Below are positions 1 through 5,923 of a stretch of DNA of 10,559 nt, piece by piece; position 1 is the stretch's first letter; each line of letters starts with the position of its first letter. Made by a program: the position numbers and the translations under genes. The stretch is taken from positions 1-10,559 of the forward strand of contig JAVEEO010000419.1 in NCBI GenBank assembly GCA_030840415.1, in the 5' to 3' direction. The DNA comes from Pseudonocardiales bacterium (lineage in GTDB: Bacteria; Actinomycetota; Actinomycetes; Mycobacteriales; Jatrophihabitantaceae). Below the pieces are notes generated by a model. It was given only the letters and a program-made list of their open reading frames with translations, had not been told where the DNA came from and did not search any database.

Positions 1-1058
1 GCGATCCGCAGGATGCCGGGCGCCTTCCCATCCGGACGGGGCACCAGGCCCCAACTGCAGGTGTCGTCCGGGCCGTCGACGTAGCGGTACACCCGCTGGC
101 CGAGCGCACCGGCGACCGCGGCGTCGGTCACCGCGGTACAGGGCGCCACCCGGGCCGCCGGCGGGGCGGGCGTGGTCGTCGGGATGAGCTGACCGGCGAT
201 CAGGCGGCCCGCGGTGCCGGCCCCGGACCACCACAGCCGTTGCCCGGTCCCGGTCAGCAGGGACACCACCACCGTCAGGCAGAGCAGCAGCTTGATGGCG
301 GCGGCATGCCGCGGCCCGGCGCGCCGAGCCGCTCCGCGGCCAGTGGACCGGCGCGGTCGGCGCACCGGTTGGTCGACCGGCCCGCTGCGATGGCCGCGGC
401 GGCCGAGCATCGGGGCGATCGGCAACACCGGCTGCCCGGTGGCCGGCGGAGGGCCGGCGGCAAGGGTGGCCGCGGGAAAGGCCGCCGCCAGCCGGGCCGC
501 CTCGGCGTCGAGATCGGCCCCGGCCGGGCGTCTCGGCCGGGCCAACAGCCAGGACGCCAACCGGCCGACCGGCACGACGAACACCCCGCGGACCGCGACC
601 GGCTCGCCGAACTCCTCGGAATGCTCGCCGGCCAGGCAGATCACCGGATCGATCACCGAGGTGGTGAGCGATTCGAGCTGCTCGGCCATCCGCCGGACCT
701 TGTCCACCTTGTCGTCCAGTGACCGCCGGCTGCCGGCCCGCTGCCGCAGGCTGCCACCTTCGGCGACCACCGTGCCGGTGAAGTTCTTGGCGTCGATGAG
801 GTAGGTCCCGGCCACCGACACCACGATGTGGTCGAGGTTGACCCGGGACTGGCCCGGCGCCAGCAGCCGGTCGTGCAGCACCCGGCAGTGCCTGCCCTCC
901 AGCGGAGCCAGCGCCGCGGCAACCCGGCGCTCCCCGAGGTCACCGGCCTCCCACCGGGAAGCCATCGAGTCCATCCGATCGGCCTTGAGCCGGGCGTCGG
1001 CCGCCAGCCTGCGCAGCGCCTCGGCCTTCTCCCGTGCTGACCCACCCTCGGCGCCCAT
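1..1058 (-). CDS. NERD-domain protein with membrane anchor and exported C-terminal domain (partial, 3' end outside window)
   Basis: The reading frame is open for 352 codons from the ATG at 1058 to the left edge. The start is supported by a GGGGAGGG ribosome binding site 4 bases upstream. Residues 36-95 carry the NERD (nuclease-related) signature: W-E-A-G-D-L-G-E-R-R-V at 36-46, N-L-D-H at 74-77, and I-D-A-K-N at 88-92, giving the D76/D89/K91 set expected of this endonuclease-like fold. A proline/arginine-rich linker (about 190-250) leads to a hydrophobic stretch at about 253-270 (L-L-L-C-L-T-V-V-V-S-L-L), likely one membrane segment. Beyond it a TTTPAPPAA linker opens a second domain with C307 and C334-S-W336, a Cys...Cys-x-Trp pattern seen in actinobacterial DUF3558-like exported domains. 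Inference: NERD domain cytoplasmic, C-terminal domain outside. NERD biological roles are poorly known. It is divergent from lutABC with 170 bases between. Confidence 0.85.
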   Translation of the reverse strand, partial: MGAEGGSAREKAEALRRLAADARLKADRMDSMASRWEAGDLGERRVAAALAPLEGRHCRVLHDRLLAPGQSRVNLDHIVVSVAGTYLIDAKNFTGTVVAEGGSLRQRAGSRRSLDDKVDKVRRMAEQLESLTTSVIDPVICLAGEHSEEFGEPVAVRGVFVVPVGRLASWLLARPRRPAGADLDAEAARLAAAFPAATLAAGPPPATGQPVLPIAPMLGRRGHRSGPVDQPVRRPRRSTGRGAARRAGPRHAAAIKLLLCLTVVVSLLTGTGQRLWWSGAGTAGRLIAGQLIPTTTPAPPAARVAPCTAVTDAAVAGALGQRVYRYVDGPDDTCSWGLVPRPDGKAPGILRI

Positions 1059-1228
1059 CGCCCTCCCCGTCTCCAGGAGTGCAATCGGCCGGGAGGCGGT
1101 CGAATCAAGCTGCCCGGGATCGGCCGACCCGGCCCGACGGACCCGGTAGCCTGCTGTCTACACGCGCGCCCCGGCGGCCCGAGCCAGCTCGAAGAACCCG
1201 GTGGCGCCCCAGCCTAGGAAGGCCGGCC

Positions 1229-1975
1229 ATGAGAGTCGCACTGTTCGCGACCTGCCTGGTGGACGGGCTGTTTCCCGACGTCGCCCGGGCCACGGTGCGG
1301 CTGCTGCGCCGGCTCGGGCACCAGGTGGAGTTTCGGCAGGAGCAGTCCTGCTGCGGCCAGATGCACCTGAACACCGGCTACCCCGCCGAGGCGCTGCCGC
1401 TGATCCGCCGCCAGGTCGAGGTGTTCGCCGACTGCGAGGCGATCGTCGCGCCGAGCGGGTCGTGCACCGGCGCGATCCGGCACCAGTACGCCGACACCGC
1501 GCGCCGGTTCGGCGACGAGCGACTGGCCGTCGCCGCCGAGGCGGTCGCCGCCCGGACCTACGAGCTGTCGGAGTTCCTGGTCGACGTCACCGGCGTCACC
1601 GACGTCGGCGGGTACTTCCCGCACCGGGTGACCTACCACCCCACCTGCCACTCGCTGCGGCTGCTGCGGGTCGGCGACAAGCCGCTGGCGTTGCTGCGGG
1701 CCGTCGAGGGCATCGACCTGGTGGAGCTGCCCGGTGCGGAATCCTGTTGCGGTTTCGGCGGGACCTTCGCCCTGAAGAACAGCGCGGTGTCGGCGGCGAT
1801 GCTGGCCGACAAGGTCGCCGCGGTGGCGGCCACCGCCGCGTCGGTGTGCTCGGCGGGCGACTCCTCCTGCCTGATGCACATCGGCGGCGGCCTGTCCCGG
1901 CTGCGGGTGGGCGCCCGCACGATGCACCTGGCCGAGATCCTGGCCAGCACCCGCACCGAACCGGCGCTGGTATGA
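1229..1975 (+). CDS. lutA: LutA, L-lactate oxidation iron-sulfur protein (CCG domains)
   Basis: A 248-residue protein of usual LutA length. It belongs to the family of heterodisulfide-reductase/GlcF-like proteins that carry two cysteine-rich CCG domains. The first has C9, S-C41-C42-G43 and S-G-S-C79; the second has H-P-T-C-H and S-C-C-G-F-G-G-T-F. In Bacillus, LutA works with LutB and LutC in the cytoplasm to oxidise L-lactate to pyruvate, with the CCG domains holding an iron-sulfur centre. The start at 1229 is fixed by AGGAAGG at 1216-1222, 6 bases upstream; the open frame continues upstream to an earlier ATG but with no family similarity. It is the first gene of lutABC; its stop overlaps the lutB start (ATGA). 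No GntR regulator or lactate permease is visible next to it. Identity is firm; substrate by family. Confidence 0.95.
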   Translation: MRVALFATCLVDGLFPDVARATVRLLRRLGHQVEFRQEQSCCGQMHLNTGYPAEALPLIRRQVEVFADCEAIVAPSGSCTGAIRHQYADTARRFGDERLAVAAEAVAARTYELSEFLVDVTGVTDVGGYFPHRVTYHPTCHSLRLLRVGDKPLALLRAVEGIDLVELPGAESCCGFGGTFALKNSAVSAAMLADKVAAVAATAASVCSAGDSSCLMHIGGGLSRLRVGARTMHLAEILASTRTEPALV

Positions 1976-3444
1976 CCTATTTGGGCATGCCGACCGCGCC
2001 GGCCGGCGTCGGCCAGTTGCGCGGCACCGAATCCTTTCCGGCGGCCGCCGAAACCGCGCTGGCCAACGGCCAGCTGCGGCGCAACCTGGCCAACGCCACC
2101 AGCACGATCCGCGCCAAGCGGGCCGCGGTGGTCTCCGAAGTCCCGGACTGGCAGCAACTGCGCGCCGCGGCCGCCGCGATCAAGGACGACGTGCTGGCCA
2201 ACCTCGACAGCTACCTGGTGCAGCTGGAGGCGCGGGTCACCGAGCAGGGCGGGGTGGTGCACTGGGCGCGCGACGCCACCGAGGCGAACCGGATCGTCAC
2301 CGAACTGGTGGCGGCCACCGGAGCCCGCGAGGTGGTCAAGGTCAAGTCGATGGCCACCCAGGAGATCGGCCTGAACCAGGCGCTGGAAGAGGCCGGCATC
2401 CTGGCCTACGAAACCGACCTGGCCGAGCTGATCGTGCAGCTGGGCGACGACCGGCCCAGCCACATCCTGGTGCCGGCGATCCACCGCAACCGCACCGAGA
2501 TCCGCGACATCTTCCTGGCCGAGATGGCCGGGGTGCACCCGGGACTCACCGACGACCCGCCGGCGCTGGCCGAGGCTGCCCGGACCTACCTGCGGCAGAA
2601 GTTCCTGACCGCCAAGGTCGCGATCAGCGGCGCCAACTTCGCGATCGCCGACACCGGCACCCTGATGGTGGTCGAGTCCGAGGGCAACGGCCGGATGTGC
2701 CTGACCCTGCCGCGGACCCTGATCACCGTGATGGGCATCGAGAAGCTGTTGCCCACCTTCAGCGACCTGGAGGTGTTCCTGCAGTTGCTGCCGCGCTCGT
2801 CCACCGGTGAGCGGATGAACCCGTACACCTCGATGTGGACCGGCGTGCACCCCGGCGACGGGCCGCAGGAGTTCCACCTGGTGCTGCTGGACAACGGCCG
2901 GACCGCGACGCTGGCCGACGATCGCGGCCGGGCGGCACTGCGCTGCATCCGGTGCTCGGCCTGCCTCAACGTCTGCCCGGTCTACGAGCGCACCGGCGGC
3001 CACGCCTACGGCTCGGTCTATCCCGGCCCGATCGGCGCGGTGCTCTCGCCGCAGCTGACCGGGGTGGCCGACAACCCGAGCCTGCCGTTCGCCTCGACGC
3101 TGTGCGGGGCCTGCTACGACGTCTGCCCGGTCGCCATCGACATTCCGTCGATGCTGGTGCACCTGCGCGGCCGGGTGAACGCGGACAAGGCGGCCGGTCA
3201 CCGGCTGCCGGTCCCGGAGGCGGCCGGGATGGCCGCGGCGTCCTGGGCGATGCGCGGGCGCCGGCGCTGGGCCTGGCTGCTGCGGGCCGCCCGGCTCGGC
3301 CGCTGGGCCCGGCTGGCCCGGCTGTCGAGGTCGCGGACCGCCCGCCGGCTGCTGCCGCCACCGCTGTCGTCCTGGACCCGCTCCCGCGACCTGCCGGAGC
3401 CACCGGCGCAGACCTTCCGCGACTGGTGGGCAGAGCAGCGATGA
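1972..3444 (+). CDS. lutB: LutB, L-lactate oxidation iron-sulfur protein (LUD plus two 4Fe-4S clusters)
   Basis: A 490-residue protein, usual for LutB (about 475-490). The N-terminal two thirds is a LUD domain, with V-K-V-K-S-M-A-T-Q-E-I-G-L-N near residues 121-134 and A-I-S-G-A-N-F-A-I-A-D-T-G-T-L near 217-231. It is followed by a ferredoxin-type motif C325-x2-C328-x2-C331-x3-C335-P and a second cysteine group C378-G-A-C381-x3-C385-P, both hallmarks of LutB. The C-terminus ends with the F-R-D-W-W motif common in the family. Within the LutABC complex it should pass electrons from lactate oxidation through its clusters. The ATG at 1972 overlaps the lutA stop by 4 bases and no good ribosome binding site precedes it, so translation is probably coupled to lutA. 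The frame is open upstream of 1972, but that part is only the shifted frame of lutA. Confidence 0.95.
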   Translation: MTYLGMPTAPAGVGQLRGTESFPAAAETALANGQLRRNLANATSTIRAKRAAVVSEVPDWQQLRAAAAAIKDDVLANLDSYLVQLEARVTEQGGVVHWARDATEANRIVTELVAATGAREVVKVKSMATQEIGLNQALEEAGILAYETDLAELIVQLGDDRPSHILVPAIHRNRTEIRDIFLAEMAGVHPGLTDDPPALAEAARTYLRQKFLTAKVAISGANFAIADTGTLMVVESEGNGRMCLTLPRTLITVMGIEKLLPTFSDLEVFLQLLPRSSTGERMNPYTSMWTGVHPGDGPQEFHLVLLDNGRTATLADDRGRAALRCIRCSACLNVCPVYERTGGHAYGSVYPGPIGAVLSPQLTGVADNPSLPFASTLCGACYDVCPVAIDIPSMLVHLRGRVNADKAAGHRLPVPEAAGMAAASWAMRGRRRWAWLLRAARLGRWARLARLSRSRTARRLLPPPLSSWTRSRDLPEPPAQTFRDWWAEQR

Positions 3445-4148
3445 CGGCCCGCGACGAGGTGCTGGGCCGGATCCGTTCGGCGCTGGGGGACGGGCCGTCC
3501 CGGCCGGCTGCCGGTGCGGTCGTCCGGCAGTACCGGCGGGCCGGTGCCGCGGCAGCCGAGGAGTTTCCGGCCGGATCCCGGTCCGACCTGGTGGAGCTGC
3601 TGGTGGACCGGCTGGTGGACTACCGCGCCAGCGTGAGCCGCACCAGCCCGGACGGTGTGGCCGGCGTGTTGGGCCGGCGGCTGGCCGAGCACGGCATCGG
3701 CTCGGCGCTGGTTCCGGACGGCTTTCCGCAGCAGTGGCTGGCCGACAGTGCCGTCGAGCGCCACAGCGACGAGGCGCTGACGCCCGCCCAGCTGGACCGG
3801 ATCGACGGGGTGCTGTGCACCTGCCGGCTCGCGATCGCCGAGACCGGGACGATCGTGCTGGACTCCGGCCCCGGTCAGGGCCGGCGGGCGGTCAGCCTGG
3901 TGCCGGATTACCTGCTGATCGTGCTGGAGGCCGGGCAGGTGGTGGCCGGTGTTCCGGAGGCGGTCGCGCAGCTCGACCCGACCAGGCCGTTGACCTGGAT
4001 CAGTGGACCCAGCGCGACCAGCGACATCGAGCTCAACCGGGTCGAGGGGGTGCACGGCCCGCGCACCCTGGACGTGATCCTGATCGAGGACGCCGAGACG
4101 CCCGCTGCCGAAGTGCGCGATGCCCAGGCGCCGGAGGCGATTGCCTGA
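3441..4148 (+). CDS. lutC: LutC, L-lactate utilization protein (LUD domain)
   Basis: A 235-residue single-domain LUD protein, the third subunit of the lactate oxidation system. Family marks are the T-C-R-L-A-I-A-E-T-G-T-I-V-L stretch and the C-terminal S-G-P-S-A-T-S-D-I-E-L followed by G-V-H-G-P (about residues 188-213), matching the usual GPSrTaDIE...GVHGP pattern of LutC. The N-terminal M-T-A-R-D-E-V-L-G-R-I-R-S-A-L is the normal LutC start, so ATG 3441 is chosen; it overlaps the lutB stop as ATGA and lacks an independent Shine-Dalgarno sequence, implying translational coupling. LutC has no cysteine cluster of its own; its biochemical part in the complex is not well defined. It is the last gene of the operon; 112 bases separate it from the next gene, which has its own promoter. 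Confidence 0.93.
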   Translation: MTARDEVLGRIRSALGDGPSRPAAGAVVRQYRRAGAAAAEEFPAGSRSDLVELLVDRLVDYRASVSRTSPDGVAGVLGRRLAEHGIGSALVPDGFPQQWLADSAVERHSDEALTPAQLDRIDGVLCTCRLAIAETGTIVLDSGPGQGRRAVSLVPDYLLIVLEAGQVVAGVPEAVAQLDPTRPLTWISGPSATSDIELNRVEGVHGPRTLDVILIEDAETPAAEVRDAQAPEAIA

Positions 4149-4153
4149 CCCGG

Positions 4154-4177
4154 TGGGCATTTGTTGCCGCGTGCCCA
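4154..4177. other. Weak inverted repeat after lutC
   Basis: TGGGCA at 4154-4159 and TGCCCA at 4172-4177 are exact inverse complements with a 12-base loop, 5 bases after the lutC stop. It could be a weak terminator or an operator. There is no T-run and the stem is only 6 bp, so this may be chance. Confidence 0.25.
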
Positions 4178-4182
4178 GTTGG

Positions 4183-4212
4183 TTGTGCTGTCCGCACAGC
4201 CGAATCTAGGCT
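4183..4212 (+). promoter_or_regulatory. Likely sigma-70-type promoter of the Rieske ferredoxin/reductase unit
   Basis: TTGTGC (4183-4188) and TAGGCT (4207-4212) stand 18 bases apart, a good match to the actinobacterial housekeeping -35 and -10 with the A2 and T6 of the -10 kept. Transcription would begin near 4219, leaving a leader of about 42 bases that includes the GGAGGG ribosome binding site at 4249-4254. A 5-bp inverted repeat, TGTGC-TGTCC-GCACA (4184-4198), overlaps the -35 and the spacer and would be well placed for a repressor, though arms this short can arise by chance. Confidence 0.5.
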
Positions 4213-4260
4213 CGGCTCCGTCGTCGCGGCTCCCGCCACGAAACCTCCGGAGGGAAATCG

Positions 4261-4599
4261 ATGATCCGAGTCTGCGCGCTCGCCGACCTGCCGCCCGGCG
4301 AGGCCCTGCGGCTGGATCTCGAGCCTCCGGTCGCGGTGTTCCACACCGAGGACGGCGAGGTTTTCGCCATCGACGACACCTGCACGCACCAGAAGGCCTC
4401 GCTGGCTGAAGGTTTCTTGGAGGGCTGCGAGGTGGAGTGCTTCCTGCACGGCTCCAGATTCGACCTGCGGACCGGTGAGCCGGACGGGCCGCCGGCCACC
4501 CGGCCGGTCCGCACCCACCGGGTGGACGTCGTCGACGGTGACATCCTTCTCAGCCTCTCGCCGGCCGGGCAACCAGGCAATCCGCTCTCCACCCCGTGA
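4261..4599 (+). CDS. Rieske [2Fe-2S] ferredoxin, oxygenase-system type
   Basis: A 112-residue soluble Rieske protein, about the length of BphA3/HcaC-type ferredoxins. The cluster motif is C41-T-H43, sixteen residues, then C60-F-L-H63, which is the Rieske CxH...CxxH set that binds one [2Fe-2S] centre through two Cys and two His. The sequence around it (I-D-D-T-C-T-H-Q-K-A-S-L-A-E-G and H-G-S-R-F-D-L-R-T-G) is typical of the small ferredoxins that carry electrons to ring-hydroxylating or other Rieske oxygenases. The ATG at 4261 has a strong GGAGGG 6 bases upstream. Its stop overlaps the reductase start as GTGA, so the two are made together. No signal peptide or membrane segment is present. The physiological oxygenase partner is not in the window; the 3-phenylpropionate label often given to this family should not be read as substrate. 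Confidence 0.92.
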   Translation: MIRVCALADLPPGEALRLDLEPPVAVFHTEDGEVFAIDDTCTHQKASLAEGFLEGCEVECFLHGSRFDLRTGEPDGPPATRPVRTHRVDVVDGDILLSLSPAGQPGNPLSTP

Positions 4600-5774
4600 A
4601 GCGGATCGCCGTCGTCGGCGGATCGCTGGCCGGTGTGTCGGCCGCCCGGGCGTTGCGCAAGCAGGGTTACGACGGCGAGCTGGTGATGGTCTGCGCCGAG
4701 CGGGAATCGCCCTACGACCGGCCGCCGCTGTCGAAGTCCTTTCTGGCCGGCGAGTCCACCGAGGCCGAGATCGGTCTGCTCGGCAATGGCGAAACCCTCG
4801 ACGCGGACTGGCGAACCGGTGTCACCGCGACCGCGCTCCGGCCGAGCGGGGGCAGCCTGGCGCTGTCGGACGGCACCCACTTGCCGGCCGACGCGGTGGT
4901 GATCGCCACCGGGGCCCGGGCCCGCCAGCCCTGGCCGGACCCGCCGGCCGGCGTCTGCACGCTGCGCACCCTCGACGACGCGCGTCAGCTGCGGAGCCGG
5001 CTGCTGCCCGGTGCCCGGCTGGTCGTCGTGGGGGCCGGTTTCATCGGGGCCGAGGTCGCGGCCACGGCACGGGGCCTGGGCGTGGACGTCACCGTCGTCG
5101 AGGCGTTGGCCACCCCGCTGGGTGCCGCGCTGGGCAACGAGTTCGGCGCGGTGATCGCCGGGCTGCACGCCGCGCACGGGGTGCGGCTGCTGTGCGGAAC
5201 GGGTGTCGGCCGGCTGGTCGGCCAGCGGCAGGTCGAGGGCGTCGAGCTGGTCGGCGGCCGGCTGGTCGCGGCCGACGTGGTGCTGGTCGGGGTGGGCGTG
5301 CGGCCCAACGTCGAGTGGCTGGCCGGCTCCGGCCTGACCGTCGCCGACGGCGTGCGCTGCGACGCCTACGGCGCGACCGGCATCAACCGGGTGGTCGCGG
5401 TCGGCGACTGCGCCAGCTGGTACGAGCCCGAAGCCGGTGGCCACGTCCGGCTCGAGCACTGGACCGGTGCCCGCGAGCGGGCCGCCGTCGCGGTCAGCTC
5501 GCTGCTGTCCGGTGGCCGGCAGCGGGTGGCGGCCGGCCCGCCGTACTTCTGGTCCGACCAGTACGGCAAGACCTTGCAGCTGGTCGGGCGGACCACCGGT
5601 GCGGACTCGGTGGCGGTCGAGGAGGGCTCGGTCGCCGAGCACGACTTCCTCGCGGTCTACCGGCGGGCCGGGCGGCCGGTCGCGGTGCTCGCGCTCGGCC
5701 ACGCCAGGCCCTTCCTGCGCTGGCGCAAGCAACTCGCCGCCGGGCCGGTCAGGCCGTCGACGCCGGCGGCTTGA
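4596..5774 (+). CDS. FAD-dependent NAD(P)H:ferredoxin reductase (BphA4/HcaD type)
   Basis: A 392-residue flavoprotein of the pyridine nucleotide-disulfide reductase superfamily, ferredoxin-reductase branch. It opens with the FAD-binding Rossmann motif I-A-V-V-G-G-S-L-A-G-V-S-A-A (residues 4-17), then S-P-Y-D-R-P-P-L-S-K, the classic start of the BphA4/rhodocoxin reductase group. A second Rossmann motif, V-V-V-G-A-G-F-I-G-A-E (about 145-155), binds NAD(P)H. V-A-V-G-D-C-A at 267-273 is the second FAD-contacting motif. The C-terminal domain has the W-S-D-Q-Y-G-K-T-L-Q-L-V-G stretch typical of the family. It should oxidise NAD(P)H and reduce the Rieske ferredoxin encoded just upstream. The start is GTG at 4596, overlapping the ferredoxin stop by 4 bases; the first residues match family N-termini directly. 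No redox-active CxxxxC disulfide is visible, as expected of this branch. Confidence 0.92.
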   Translation: MKRIAVVGGSLAGVSAARALRKQGYDGELVMVCAERESPYDRPPLSKSFLAGESTEAEIGLLGNGETLDADWRTGVTATALRPSGGSLALSDGTHLPADAVVIATGARARQPWPDPPAGVCTLRTLDDARQLRSRLLPGARLVVVGAGFIGAEVAATARGLGVDVTVVEALATPLGAALGNEFGAVIAGLHAAHGVRLLCGTGVGRLVGQRQVEGVELVGGRLVAADVVLVGVGVRPNVEWLAGSGLTVADGVRCDAYGATGINRVVAVGDCASWYEPEAGGHVRLEHWTGARERAAVAVSSLLSGGRQRVAAGPPYFWSDQYGKTLQLVGRTTGADSVAVEEGSVAEHDFLAVYRRAGRPVAVLALGHARPFLRWRKQLAAGPVRPSTPAA

Positions 5775-5776
5775 AC

Positions 5777-5800
5777 CGCCGCCGCAGTCGCCGCCGCAGT
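5777..5800. repeat. Perfect 12-bp tandem duplication
   Basis: CGCCGCCGCAGT occurs twice in a row with no gap, 2 bases after the reductase stop codon. It is a simple tandem duplication, probably from slippage. Because 12 is a multiple of three and the copies lie outside the gene, no coding effect is expected. Confidence 0.85.
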
Positions 5801-5805
5801 CACCG

Positions 5806-5850
5806 TTGATGAGAATTCAGCCCGGATTATGTGAATTTAACATTGGCTAA
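5806..5850 (+). promoter_or_regulatory. AT-rich stretch, probable promoter region of the secreted propeller gene
   Basis: This stretch is much richer in A/T than its surroundings and lies 75-120 bases before the start of the secreted protein gene. It holds two candidate -10 elements, TATGTG (5828-5833, 16 bases after TTGATG at 5806-5811) and TAACAT (5838-5843, no clear -35). Neither is a strong match, so the exact promoter is not settled, but the composition and position point to this region. Confidence 0.35.
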
Positions 5851-5923
5851 ACGCACCTACGTGCACCATTCGCTCGATCTCGGCATTCGGTCCGAGCATC
5901 TCAGCGTGCACTGGAGGCCCTGA

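Noticed and set aside
1147..1152. TAGCCT as the -10 of the lut operon
   Set aside because: It fits TANNNT loosely but there is no -35 at the right distance, and such hexamers are expected by chance in a 170-base divergent region; a lut promoter must be in 1059-1228 but I cannot place it.
1633..3201. A 522-codon minus-strand open frame across lutA and lutB
   Set aside because: Antisense shadow of lutA/lutB; the translation has no recognisable family and is dominated by biased residues.
4206..5732. A 508-codon minus-strand open frame across the Rieske and reductase genes
   Set aside because: Antisense shadow; the plus strand carries all Rieske and FAD motifs in frame.
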